Assembly (NCBI GenBank): GCA_004102805.1
Contig: SCEG01000009.1
Location: 1-64,000 of the forward strand
Origin: Muribaculaceae bacterium Isolate-002 (NCI)
GTDB taxonomy: Bacteria > Bacteroidota > Bacteroidia > Bacteroidales > Muribaculaceae
Length of the DNA stretch: 64,000 nucleotides
Reading direction: 5' to 3'
Below are positions 30,950 through 39,645 of the stretch, piece by piece. Under the pieces are notes generated by a model. The model did no database searches. It saw only the letters and a list, made by a program, of their open reading frames with translations, and was not told where the DNA came from. How positions within the stretch are numbered: the stretch's first letter is position 1; the number at the start of each line of letters is the position of its first letter. Position numbers and translations under genes: made by a program.

Positions 30950-32611
30950 ATGGATTTCGGATACAAGCGACGCCCGACCTCGACAACACGGGTGGGCAAC
31001 GTGGCGATAGGCAGCGACTACCCCATAAGGCTGCAATCAATGACTTCGACCTCTACGATGGACACGGAGGGGTCGGTGGCCCAGGCCAAGCGCATAATCG
31101 ACGCCGGAGGCGAGATTGTCAGACTCACCGCCCAGGGAGTGCGTGAGGCCAACAACCTTGCCGCGATACACGCCGCACTGCGTGCCGACGGTTACGGGGC
31201 ACCACTGGTCGCCGACATTCATTTCAACCCTGCCGCCGCCGACACCGCGGCGGCAATAGTGGAGAAAGTGCGCATCAACCCCGGCAATTTTGTCGACCCG
31301 GCCCGCACATTCAAGCATCTGGAATACACCGACAAAGAGTATGCCGAAGAGATAAAGCGCATAGAGCAGCGGCTGACCCCGCTGGTCGACATCTGCCGCC
31401 GGCACTCCACCGCACTGCGCATAGGCGTCAACCACGGCTCGCTCTCCGACCGCATCATGAGCCGCTACGGCGACACCCCGGCCGGAGTGACGGAGAGCGC
31501 TATGGAATTTCTGCGCATACTCCGTGGTCTTGACTTCAACGATGTCGTGATCTCCATCAAAGCGTCAAACACCGTGGTGATGGTCAACACCGTGCGCCTG
31601 CTTGTCGAGGCAATGGACAAAGAGGATATGCACTATCCGCTGCATCTCGGCGTGACCGAAGCGGGCAACGGCGAGGACGGGCGCATACGTTCGGCCGTCG
31701 GCATCGGCGCCCTGCTTGCCGACGGCATCGGCGACACTGTCAGGGTGTCGCTCAGCGAGGAGCCGGAATGTGAGATACCTGTCGCAGCCATGCTTGTGGA
31801 GCGTCTTGACGCATGGAGCGGAGCGCCGTCACTTGAAGGCGACGAATATCCCGGCTACAACCGCACCGAACCTTCACGGCGCGTGTCGGAGGCCGTGGGC
31901 AATATCGGAGGAGGCAACACAACGGTGGCAGCGGGAGTCGACGACATACCCACCATGCATTCCGTCAGAGTTTCGGCCGACAGCGACACTCTTGTCGAAG
32001 AGGCAAAAAAAGCAGCGGGAAAAGTCATAATACTCACCACTGGGCACATCAATCCGGCAGCAGCGCTCCGGCGCGCCATGCACAGGCTGACAGCAGCCGG
32101 CATACGCAATCCGCTGATTGCAGAAATCGACTACCGCGACACTTCACCCGAAGCCGTCATGGTCTACGCGGCCGCGGATATGGGTTCGCTGCTTCTGTCA
32201 GGATTTGCCGACGGCATTTCAATCAAATCATCGACAATCGACAACGAGGCTCTCGCGGCGCTATCGCTCGGCATACTCCAGGCCGCTCGTCTCAGATTTT
32301 CCCGCACGGAGTTCATATCATGCCCGGGATGCGGACGCACCATGTTCGACCTGCAGTCGACCGTCAACACCATCAAGAAAGAGCTCTCCCATCTCCGTCA
32401 TCTGAAAATCGGCGTTATGGGATGCATCGTCAACGGCCCCGGAGAGATGGCCGACGCCGACTACGGTTACGTAGGAGCCGGCGCCGGTCGCGTGAGTCTC
32501 TACCGCCGCAAAGAATGCGTGGAGCGCAATATACCCCAGGACGAGGCTCTCGGCCGTCTGATCGCGCTCATCAAATCCGACTGGCTATGGACAGACCCCG
32601 ATACGCAGTGA
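30950..32611 (+). CDS. ispG: 4-hydroxy-3-methylbut-2-enyl-diphosphate synthase, long form
   Basis: The 553-residue IspG converts MEcPP to HMBPP in the MEP isoprenoid pathway. The N-terminal TIM barrel shows IRLQSMTSTSTMDTEG and PLVADIHFNP. The C-terminal [4Fe-4S] reductase domain has FISCPGCGRTMFDLQ and GVMGCIVNGPGEMADADYG with three Cys ligands. The 553 residues exceed the roughly 370 of E. coli IspG because of an inserted domain between barrel and reductase, as in other Bacteroidetes, chlamydiae and plants. It is probably in one transcription unit with purE and the downstream peptidase (16-bp gap). Confidence 0.96.
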   Translation: MDFGYKRRPTSTTRVGNVAIGSDYPIRLQSMTSTSTMDTEGSVAQAKRIIDAGGEIVRLTAQGVREANNLAAIHAALRADGYGAPLVADIHFNPAAADTAAAIVEKVRINPGNFVDPARTFKHLEYTDKEYAEEIKRIEQRLTPLVDICRRHSTALRIGVNHGSLSDRIMSRYGDTPAGVTESAMEFLRILRGLDFNDVVISIKASNTVVMVNTVRLLVEAMDKEDMHYPLHLGVTEAGNGEDGRIRSAVGIGALLADGIGDTVRVSLSEEPECEIPVAAMLVERLDAWSGAPSLEGDEYPGYNRTEPSRRVSEAVGNIGGGNTTVAAGVDDIPTMHSVRVSADSDTLVEEAKKAAGKVIILTTGHINPAAALRRAMHRLTAAGIRNPLIAEIDYRDTSPEAVMVYAAADMGSLLLSGFADGISIKSSTIDNEALAALSLGILQAARLRFSRTEFISCPGCGRTMFDLQSTVNTIKKELSHLRHLKIGVMGCIVNGPGEMADADYGYVGAGAGRVSLYRRKECVERNIPQDEALGRLIALIKSDWLWTDPDTQ

Positions 32612-32627
32612 CTAATGACAACGGCTT

Positions 32628-33875
32628 ATGACAGCACGACTGCTTGACAATCAATCAGACTACACGGTGATGACACTCTGCGCGGGACTCCGTTTCGTGC
32701 ATGTGCGACGCGACACCGTAGCTGAAATATTCGGCACCGCCACACGTGCAGGCTCCCGCGACGAGCTGCCGGGTCAGTTCGGACTCGCGCACTTCGTCGA
32801 GCACACCATATTCAAGGGCACCGCCTCGCGGCGCGCCTCGTCAATCATAAACTGCATGGAGACAGTGGGCGGCGAGCTCAACGCCTACACCACCAAAGAG
32901 GAGACTTTCGTATATTCGGTGTTTCCCCGAGGCAACGCGGCGAGAGCGACATCGCTCATTGCCGACCTTGTGAAAAACTCCGTCTTTCCCGACTCCGAAC
33001 TTGACAAGGAGCGTGAAGTCGTGGCCGAAGAGATAGATTCTTATCTCGACACACCGTCAGAAGCTGTATTCGACGACTTCGACGACCTGATGTTTGCCGG
33101 CTCACCTCTGGGGCACAACATATTGGGCGACACCGCGTCGCTCTCAGGCTTTCACTCCGGAGAATGCCGCACCTTTCTCGACCGCTTTTATCGCGCGGAA
33201 AACATGACGGTGTTCTACATCGGCGGCGAAAGCGCCGTCAAGATGGCACGGCTTGTCGAAAAACAGTTTGCAGGACTTCGCGAGGGAAACGCCCCGCGAC
33301 AGCTCGCTGACACCCCTTCCGTCATACGCTTCGACGAGACACGTTCCGACGGCTCCAACCACCAGGGTCACACGGTGGCCGGAGCAATGATACCGTCGCT
33401 CTATTCCCCCGACCGGCATGCGTTCGCGCTGCTCAACAACATGCTCGGCGGCCCCGGCATGAACTCACGCCTCAACGTGGCGTTGCGCGAACGCCGCGGA
33501 CTTGTCTACAGCGTGGAGTCATCACTCGCCATGTACAGCGACTGCGGCCTGATGGCCATATATTTCGGCTGTAACCCCGAGGACACACCGCGCTGCAAGC
33601 GTCTTGTCGGAAACGAATTGCGCCGCCTGAGCGACAATATCGTCACAGACAGCGCACTGCGCCGTGCCAAACGCCAGTATATCGGACAGCTGACCATATC
33701 TACCGCCTCGGCAGAGCAGACAATACTGTCGGCAGCCCGCTCGCTGCTGTTCCGCGACGAAGTGATCACTCCGCGCGACATCGCCGCAAGCATCGAATCC
33801 CTCACCCCCGCCGACCTCCACTCAGCCGCCCTTACACTCCGACCCGAAAACTTCTCCACCCTCACTCTGGGATAA
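32628..33875 (+). CDS. M16-family zinc peptidase
   Basis: The 415-residue processing-peptidase-like protein carries the inverted zinc motif HFVEH in FGLAHFVEHTIFKGTASRR (about residue 50) with the third ligand Glu in KEREVVAEEIDSYLDTPSE. The C-terminal half is the second, inactive M16 domain with the RRGLVYSVESS segment. There is no signal peptide, so it is cytoplasmic as written. The substrate is unknown; related enzymes degrade or process small peptides. It lies 16 bp after ispG. Confidence 0.92.
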   Translation: MTARLLDNQSDYTVMTLCAGLRFVHVRRDTVAEIFGTATRAGSRDELPGQFGLAHFVEHTIFKGTASRRASSIINCMETVGGELNAYTTKEETFVYSVFPRGNAARATSLIADLVKNSVFPDSELDKEREVVAEEIDSYLDTPSEAVFDDFDDLMFAGSPLGHNILGDTASLSGFHSGECRTFLDRFYRAENMTVFYIGGESAVKMARLVEKQFAGLREGNAPRQLADTPSVIRFDETRSDGSNHQGHTVAGAMIPSLYSPDRHAFALLNNMLGGPGMNSRLNVALRERRGLVYSVESSLAMYSDCGLMAIYFGCNPEDTPRCKRLVGNELRRLSDNIVTDSALRRAKRQYIGQLTISTASAEQTILSAARSLLFRDEVITPRDIAASIESLTPADLHSAALTLRPENFSTLTLG

Positions 33876-33985
33876 AGATTTCATCCGACCGGTCTGACAG
33901 GTCCGATTTTATTGTAGATTACTTTTGGGAGAATTTTTGGGAAGATTTGGGTATAAGGGAATTTCGCGGAGTGATTAAAATTTAG

Positions 33986-33993
33986 TAACTTTG
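33986..33993 (+). promoter_or_regulatory. dusB -7 promoter box
   Basis: TAACTTTG lies eight bases before the dusB ATG at 34002. The expected transcription start falls at or next to the ATG, so the mRNA is probably leaderless. No TTG is found at 19-21 bp upstream. Confidence 0.6.
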
Positions 33994-34001
33994 CGGAGAT
34001 T

Positions 34002-34988
34002 ATGAAGATAGGTAAAATTGATTTGGGAGAAAGGCCGGTGATGCTTGCACCGATGGAAGATGTCACGGACACGTCGTTCCGCACGATATGCCGTGAGCTC
34101 GGAGCCGATATGGTCTATACGGAATTCGTGTCGGCCGACGCGCTGGTGCGCAATATCTCGGCAACTACCCGTAAGCTTGAAATCAATCCGAAGGAACGCC
34201 CGGCAGTGATACAGATCTACGGACGCGAGGTCGGTCCGATGGTAGAGGCCGCGCATATCGCACGTCAGGCCAATCCCGAGATTATAGATATCAATTTCGG
34301 CTGTCCGGTAAAAAAAGTGGCAGGCAAGGGCGCGGGAGCAGGTATGCTCCGCGACATACCGCGAATGCTTGAAATCACGCGTGCGGTGGTCGATGCGATG
34401 GATATTCCGGTCACGGTCAAGACGCGCCTGGGCTGGGACCATGAGTCAAAAATAATCGTCGAGCTTGCCGAGCAACTGCAAGACTGCGGCATACAGGCGC
34501 TGACAGTGCACGGCCGCACACGCTCGCAGCTCTACACCGGCAGCGCCGACTGGGAGATGATAGCTGCTGTCAAAGCCAATCCACGTCTGAAGATACCTGT
34601 GATAGGCAACGGCGACATCACGACACCGCAATTTGCCCGCGATGCATTCGAGCGCTCAGGGGTCGACGGCATAATGGTGGGACGCGCGTCAATCGGCGCT
34701 CCGTGGGTATTCCACGACATAAAGGAATATCTTAAGACCGGCGACTACACCCCGCTTCCCCTCGCAAAGAAATTCGATATACTCCGACGCCAGATCACCG
34801 AGAGCATTGCCAGGATTGACGCCTACCGCGGCATACTTCACATACGCCGTCACCTGGCGGCATCCCCTCTCTTCAAGGGGATACCCAACTTCAGGGATAC
34901 ACGCATAGCGATGCTGCGCGCCGACACTCCCGACGAACTCATGGAGATAATCAGCCGCACCGAGCAGTTGATTTCAACTGTCAACTAA
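34002..34988 (+). CDS. dusB: tRNA-dihydrouridine synthase
   Basis: The 328-residue flavoenzyme reduces uridine to dihydrouridine in the tRNA D-loop. It has the FMN-binding start VMLAPMEDVTDTSFR, the catalytic Cys in INFGCPVKKVAGKGAGAG, and TVHGRTRSQLYTGSADW. IPVIGNGDITT and GIMVGRASIGAPWVF complete the TIM barrel, followed by a helical C-terminal domain. The length and the GKGAGAG segment fit the DusB subgroup. It is monocistronic with its own promoter box just before the start. Confidence 0.95.
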   Translation: MKIGKIDLGERPVMLAPMEDVTDTSFRTICRELGADMVYTEFVSADALVRNISATTRKLEINPKERPAVIQIYGREVGPMVEAAHIARQANPEIIDINFGCPVKKVAGKGAGAGMLRDIPRMLEITRAVVDAMDIPVTVKTRLGWDHESKIIVELAEQLQDCGIQALTVHGRTRSQLYTGSADWEMIAAVKANPRLKIPVIGNGDITTPQFARDAFERSGVDGIMVGRASIGAPWVFHDIKEYLKTGDYTPLPLAKKFDILRRQITESIARIDAYRGILHIRRHLAASPLFKGIPNFRDTRIAMLRADTPDELMEIISRTEQLISTVN

Positions 34989-35027
34989 GTCATAAGAATT
35001 ATTACGCACATTATTCAAGAGTTCCTT

Positions 35028-35732
35028 ATGAAACACATTTTTGTCACATTACTTATTGCACTGGAAGCTACAGCCGCTGCTACAGCCCAATCGACCCAAC
35101 GTTACGAACTCAAGGTAAACGACTTCACCGAACTGCGGGTCGACAACCATATTCCGGTAGATTACCGATGCAATCCCGACTCGGCCGGCTACGCCGTGTT
35201 CAACGCAACCGACGCGCAGGCCGACTGGGTGATTTTCGACAACAACGGACGCGGAAAATTATCGATACAGACCGACAACGACTATCAGCCCGGACAGGCC
35301 ATGCCGCATATCACCGTCTACTCCGCCTCACTGAAAAAGGTTGTCAACAGCGGCGACTCACTGGTAAGAGTATTCAATCTGCCGTCATGCGACAAATTCA
35401 AGGCTGTATTGATAGGCAACGGACGTCTGTCAGTGCCTCAGATCGAGGCCGCAAAGGTCGAGGCTTCCATCCATTCCGGCAACGGACAGCTCACAATCCA
35501 GGGGCGCTGCACCGAAGCCAACCTTCACCTTGTGGGCACAGGCACCATACTCGCCGACCGTCTGGAAGCGGTCAAAGTGAAAGCCACAGTGGTTGGCACC
35601 GGACAGATAGGCTGCGCTCCCTCTGAAGCCATTACCGTGATGGGAGCAGGCTCCGGAAGCGTGCTCTACCGTCAGACTCCGCCTACCGTCAAGAGCCGCG
35701 GAGTAGGCATCAAGCACTCGGCAATGCAATAA
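35028..35732 (+). CDS. DUF2807 (head GIN domain) secreted protein
   Basis: The 234-residue exported protein has a signal peptide ending at about residue 21 (MKHIFVTLLIALEATAAATAQS). The mature part is a repeating beta structure of the putative auto-transporter adhesin head GIN type (KVNDFTELRVDNHIPVDYR, VYSASLKKVVNSGDSLVRV, VEASIHSGNGQLTIQG, VKATVVGTGQIGCAPSEAI). Such proteins are common in Bacteroidetes with unknown ligands. The end (...GVGIKHSAMQ) is short, without a T9SS sorting domain. Confidence 0.88.
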   Translation: MKHIFVTLLIALEATAAATAQSTQRYELKVNDFTELRVDNHIPVDYRCNPDSAGYAVFNATDAQADWVIFDNNGRGKLSIQTDNDYQPGQAMPHITVYSASLKKVVNSGDSLVRVFNLPSCDKFKAVLIGNGRLSVPQIEAAKVEASIHSGNGQLTIQGRCTEANLHLVGTGTILADRLEAVKVKATVVGTGQIGCAPSEAITVMGAGSGSVLYRQTPPTVKSRGVGIKHSAMQ

Positions 35733-35769
35733 AGCACCTGAAACAGAAACCGCAACACAAGCGCAGTCA

Positions 35770-37254
35770 ATGTCGCAGCCATCGCTCAAGCATCTAACAG
35801 CCAAGTCGATAAAATGGAATATCATCGACAGGGTGTCGTCACAGATACTCTATGCCGTGACAGGTATAATCCTGGCGCGCGAATTGTCGCGCGAGGCTTT
35901 TGGACTGATCGGAGCACTGACAATATTCCAGTCATACGCACTGATGATGGTCGACAGCGGATTTTCCTACGCGCTGATACAGCGCAAGCGCCCCACCGAG
36001 ACCGACTACAGTTCGGTGTTCTGGTTCAACTTGTTGATAGCCGGCATATTGTATGCAATCCTGTGGTTTTGCGCGCCACTGATAGCCGATATGTTTCAGG
36101 GCGACGCGCGCCTCATCCCGCTCAGCCGCGTGATGTTTCTGTCGTTTATCATCAACGCCACCGCTATCGTGCAGACCAACAGGCTCATGAAGCAGATGAA
36201 TTTCCGTCCGATAGCCATCACCAACACCCTCGGACTCATTGCAGGCGGGGCGGTGGGAATATGGCTTGCGGTGACAGGTTTCGGAGCGTGGGCAATAGTG
36301 TGGCAGACGATAGCGCTGCAGGGAGTGAAGAGCCTGGCGCTGTGGATTTACTGCCGCTGGTGGCCGCAGATGACATTGTCGTGGAAAGCGTTGCGCTCAT
36401 TTTTCAAAATCGGGGGAAACATGATGATGACCACGTTTCTCTACGTCACATTCCAGAACATATATTCGTTTTTCATCGGCAACCGGGTGGGACTTGTGCA
36501 GCTCGGCTACTACACTCAGGCCGACAAGTGGAGCAAACTCGGCATAGCATCGATGACCCAGGTGCTGTCGTCATCGTTTCTGCCGGCGCTGTCGGAGGTG
36601 CAGGATGACGAGGAGCGCTTCCGCCGTGTGGTGACGAAGATGAACCGCTTCACCGCCTATCTTCTGTTTCCCTGCATGATATTTCTCATCGTGCTTGCCA
36701 CGCCGATGTTTCACGTGCTTTTCGGAACGAAATGGGACGCATCGATCATTCTTTTCCAATTGCTGCTCATACGCGGCATCTTTACCGTCATCAACACACT
36801 GTATAACAACTACATACTTTCGCTCGGACATTCGCGTGCGATATTCTGGCTCGAGGTGTTGCGCGACGGAGCGGCCGTTGTCGGCATCGTTCTCGCGCTG
36901 CCATATATATCGCTGTCGACTTATGACAATGCGGTGTACGGACTGACGATACTTCTCTGGGGACAGGTGGCCGCATCGGCGATAACCTGGGTTGCCACGC
37001 TTGCCGTGACGGCACGCATGACAAAAATCAGCGCGTGGAGCTATGTGCGCGATTTACTGCCGTATATGATATCGTCGCTTGTCATAGGCGGCGTCACATG
37101 GGCTCTGGCACTTACCGGCATGGGCGACTGGGCGCTGCTTTTCAGCCAGGGGGCAATGGCATTGGCTCTTTATCTTGGGGTCAACGTGATGTTCCCCTCG
37201 CGGATACAGCGCGACGTGGCGGGCTATCTCACCGGCAAAAACCGTGAGCTTTAA
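35770..37254 (+). CDS. Lipopolysaccharide/O-antigen flippase (Wzx-like, polysaccharide transport family)
   Basis: The 494-residue membrane protein has about 12-14 hydrophobic helices and the N-terminal signature WNIIDRVSSQILYAVTGIILARELSREAFG, characteristic of MOP-superfamily oligosaccharide exporters. These flip undecaprenyl-linked glycans across the inner membrane. The carried glycan is unknown; nonulosonate and Wzi genes lie 11-18 kb away, so a link is only suggestive. It is convergent with the alaX-like gene. The 38-bp gap shows no strong terminator. Confidence 0.9.
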   Translation: MSQPSLKHLTAKSIKWNIIDRVSSQILYAVTGIILARELSREAFGLIGALTIFQSYALMMVDSGFSYALIQRKRPTETDYSSVFWFNLLIAGILYAILWFCAPLIADMFQGDARLIPLSRVMFLSFIINATAIVQTNRLMKQMNFRPIAITNTLGLIAGGAVGIWLAVTGFGAWAIVWQTIALQGVKSLALWIYCRWWPQMTLSWKALRSFFKIGGNMMMTTFLYVTFQNIYSFFIGNRVGLVQLGYYTQADKWSKLGIASMTQVLSSSFLPALSEVQDDEERFRRVVTKMNRFTAYLLFPCMIFLIVLATPMFHVLFGTKWDASIILFQLLLIRGIFTVINTLYNNYILSLGHSRAIFWLEVLRDGAAVVGIVLALPYISLSTYDNAVYGLTILLWGQVAASAITWVATLAVTARMTKISAWSYVRDLLPYMISSLVIGGVTWALALTGMGDWALLFSQGAMALALYLGVNVMFPSRIQRDVAGYLTGKNREL

Positions 37255-37292
37255 GAAAGATCAATACATCAGACAGCCGATAACCGCAGGAA

Positions 37293-37748
37293 TTAAGGCA
37301 GGTCTAGGCGGAACACAATGCGCTGCACGCCGTCGGCCCAGCGTGAACTTGTGATACGGAAATGTCCTATTTCAGAAGTCCGCGCCACGTGGGCGCCCGC
37401 ACAGAGGCATTCATCAAACTGACCTATTCTGACTACACGCACAGTGTCGGAAGCTCCGTCGGGAAGCCGCGTCATGTCAAAACGTCTGACAGCCTCGGCA
37501 TGCGTGACAAACTCCTCGGTGACCGCGACGTCGGCTATAACGACATTGTTGACAAACTCTTCGAGCGAACGGAGGTCGGCATCGGTGAGCTGACGGTCGA
37601 GACGGTAGTCGAGTTTTGATTTTGTACGCTCTATGTGGGCGTTGAACGCCCGGCCGCAGCCGTAGCGGCGCGCCATCTCGCCGTTGAGCAGATGCTCGGC
37701 CGAGTGCATTGGCGGAAACTCCTGTTTGTTGTGGGGATTTAACTGCAT
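37293..37748 (-). CDS. Alanyl-tRNA editing protein, AlaX-like
   Basis: This free-standing editing domain (151 residues from MQLNPHNKQEF at 37748) is related to the second additional domain of alanyl- and threonyl-tRNA synthetases. Zinc ligands are visible in MHSAEHLLNGEM (HxxxH) and DECLCAGAHV (Cys and His). These proteins hydrolyse mischarged Ser-tRNA(Ala) or related tRNAs. The upstream frame to 37847 overlaps the tag gene and lacks likeness, so the internal ATG is preferred. tag lies 22 bp upstream on the same strand, forming a two-gene unit. Confidence 0.88.
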   Translation of the reverse strand: MQLNPHNKQEFPPMHSAEHLLNGEMARRYGCGRAFNAHIERTKSKLDYRLDRQLTDADLRSLEEFVNNVVIADVAVTEEFVTHAEAVRRFDMTRLPDGASDTVRVVRIGQFDECLCAGAHVARTSEIGHFRITSSRWADGVQRIVFRLDLP

Positions 37749-37770
37749 GTCAATTGATTGTTTCAGATAG

Positions 37771-38355
37771 TCACGGTGTCGGTTGCCGGCGGCAGACGCA
37801 TCCTGCGAGATGGTCGTCGACAAAGCCGGCGCTCTGCAGGAAAGCATAGCAGATGGTAGTGCCGAAGAATTTAAAACCGCGGCGCTTCATGTCTCTGGCC
37901 ATGGCGTCGGAAAGCGGAGTGGAGGCAGGCAACTCTGACAGGCTTACGAAATTGTTGACAATCGGCCGGCGCTCCGGAAAAAATGAGATGATATAGTTGT
38001 AGAAACTGCCGAACTCGGCGACTGTAGCGATAAAACAGCGGGCATTGGTTATCACTGACTTTATCTTGAGGCGGTTGCGCACAATGCCGTCAAATTGCAT
38101 CAGACGCTCTACATCGGCATCGGTCATCGCTGCCACCTTTTCAGGCACAAAGCGGTGAAAGGCCTCGCGATAGGCCTCGCGGCGACGAAGTATCGTGAGC
38201 CACGTCAGCCCGGCCTGCGCGCCTTCGAGCGATATAAGTTCGAACAGGCTGTTGTCGTCGGTGACAAGACGACCCCATTCGTTGTCGTGATATGACTGAT
38301 AGAGAGTGTCGCCGGCGCACCATGCGCAACGGCCGTCAACCAAATCGTATTTCAT
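37771..38355 (-). CDS. tag: DNA-3-methyladenine glycosylase I
   Basis: The 194-residue TagI enzyme removes 3-methyladenine from alkylated DNA. The N terminus MKYDLVDGRCAWCAGDTLYQSYHDNEWG contains the first zinc ligands (Cys, His), and the C-terminal FVDDHLAGCVCR supplies the other two (His, Cys). LTWLTILRRREAYREAFHRF is the helix-hairpin-helix region. The start MKYDLV at 38355 is chosen; the longer frame to 38451 runs across the divergent promoter. Transcription probably starts from TATATTTG on the minus strand at 38390-38397. Confidence 0.95.
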   Translation of the reverse strand: MKYDLVDGRCAWCAGDTLYQSYHDNEWGRLVTDDNSLFELISLEGAQAGLTWLTILRRREAYREAFHRFVPEKVAAMTDADVERLMQFDGIVRNRLKIKSVITNARCFIATVAEFGSFYNYIISFFPERRPIVNNFVSLSELPASTPLSDAMARDMKRRGFKFFGTTICYAFLQSAGFVDDHLAGCVCRRQPTP

Positions 38356-38389
38356 TTTGTTATTGCGAAGGAAAGTGTAAAAAAATGCA

Positions 38390-38417
38390 CAAATATACGG
38401 AAATTTATGTAAATTTG
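38390..38417. promoter_or_regulatory. Divergent -7 boxes for tag and the DUF4105 gene
   Basis: TATATTTG on the minus strand (38390-38397) faces tag, and TAAATTTG on the plus strand (38410-38417) faces the DUF4105 gene, 26 bp before its ATG. The two boxes lie only 12 bp apart, so the two polymerases would probably compete. Confidence 0.55.
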
Positions 38418-38442
38418 CGACTTGTAAACGACTTTGCATAAA

Positions 38443-39645
38443 ATGTTTCACGAGGGATTGAAAAGATTAAAACTGAAATATATAGCGTGTCTGGCATCCG
38501 TGCTGGTGGCTGTTGCAGCCGCCGGGGCGCCGCGGATATCGCTTCTGACAGTGGGTCCGGGTCACGAGACGTATCAACTCGAGGGTCACACCGCACTGCG
38601 CGTAATCACCGACTCAGGCGAAGACATGGTGGTCAACTGGGGCATCTTCGACTTCAATTCGCCCAATTTCGCCTATCGTTTTGTAAAGGGAGAGACCGAT
38701 TATTCAATCGGCCTGAGCAGCATGGCGCTCTTCCTTGCCGGATATTCGCCCGAAGGCCGATATGTCAAAGAGCAGCCGCTCGACCTCACTCCGGCCGAAG
38801 CGGAGGAGGCAATGAGGCTGATTGAGGAAAATCTCCGTCCCGAAAACCGCACCTACAGATACAACTATCTTTACGACAACTGCGCCACCAGGCCGCTCGC
38901 AATCATAGAGAAAGCGCTTGCCGCCGACGGCGCGAGGCTGGTCACTCCAACCGACTCGACTGTGACCACCATCCGCGGCGAGATGCGCAGCTACCATTCG
39001 GAGCATCCGTCATATCAGCTGTTTATCGACTTCGCATTAGGTTCGGAGATAGACCGTGAGGCCACGATACGCCAACGTGCGTTTGCTCCGGTATATCTGC
39101 ACGAACTGGCCGGAAGCGCCGGGATTGCCGGAGCCGAAGGCAGCATCAGAAAGCTGACACAAGGCAGCTACACACTGCTCCACGACAAAGGGGAAGCCCC
39201 GAAAGAGAGCGGCATCCCGGCATGGGTGTTCGTGGCGCTGATAACGCTCTCGGCGATAGCCGTCACAATCCGCGACCTCAGAAAAGGGAGCGTGTCGAAA
39301 TGGTATGACGCTGCGCTCTACGCGCTGTTAGGTCTGGCAGGGTGCGTTCTGGCGTTTTTAGTGTTCATATCGGAGCATGCGGCTACGTCGCCCAATATCA
39401 ATCTCATGTGGGCCGACCCCATCTGCCTGATAATTCCATTTATTATTTGGTTTAAAAAGTGTAAATGCATTGTTTTTTACTTTCAAATCATTAACTTTGC
39501 ACTGATTTTGATATGGCTGGCGGGGCAACCGTTGTTCCACCAGTCAACCAATCTGTTATTCATCACGCTGGTGTGCAGCGATATGCTTCGTTGCGGCAGC
39601 TATATATATCTGAACAGAAAATGTCACGACCGCCCAAAAGCCTGA
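38443..39645 (+). CDS. DUF4105 / Lnb N-terminal-domain membrane protein
   Basis: The 400-residue protein has a signal-like helix (residues about 10-29), then a DUF4105 domain (GPGHETYQLEGHTALRVITD, WGIFDFNSPNFAYRFVKGETDY, YNYLYDNCATRPL). Conserved His and Cys residues in these segments resemble the lipoprotein N-acyltransferase Lnb, which transfers an acyl chain to lipoproteins. Four or five C-terminal membrane helices follow from about residue 250. The ATG at 38443 is used rather than a TTG three codons upstream. Its end overlaps the next gene by 25 nt. An Lnb-like role is inferred from the domain alone. Confidence 0.82.
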   Translation: MFHEGLKRLKLKYIACLASVLVAVAAAGAPRISLLTVGPGHETYQLEGHTALRVITDSGEDMVVNWGIFDFNSPNFAYRFVKGETDYSIGLSSMALFLAGYSPEGRYVKEQPLDLTPAEAEEAMRLIEENLRPENRTYRYNYLYDNCATRPLAIIEKALAADGARLVTPTDSTVTTIRGEMRSYHSEHPSYQLFIDFALGSEIDREATIRQRAFAPVYLHELAGSAGIAGAEGSIRKLTQGSYTLLHDKGEAPKESGIPAWVFVALITLSAIAVTIRDLRKGSVSKWYDAALYALLGLAGCVLAFLVFISEHAATSPNINLMWADPICLIIPFIIWFKKCKCIVFYFQIINFALILIWLAGQPLFHQSTNLLFITLVCSDMLRCGSYIYLNRKCHDRPKA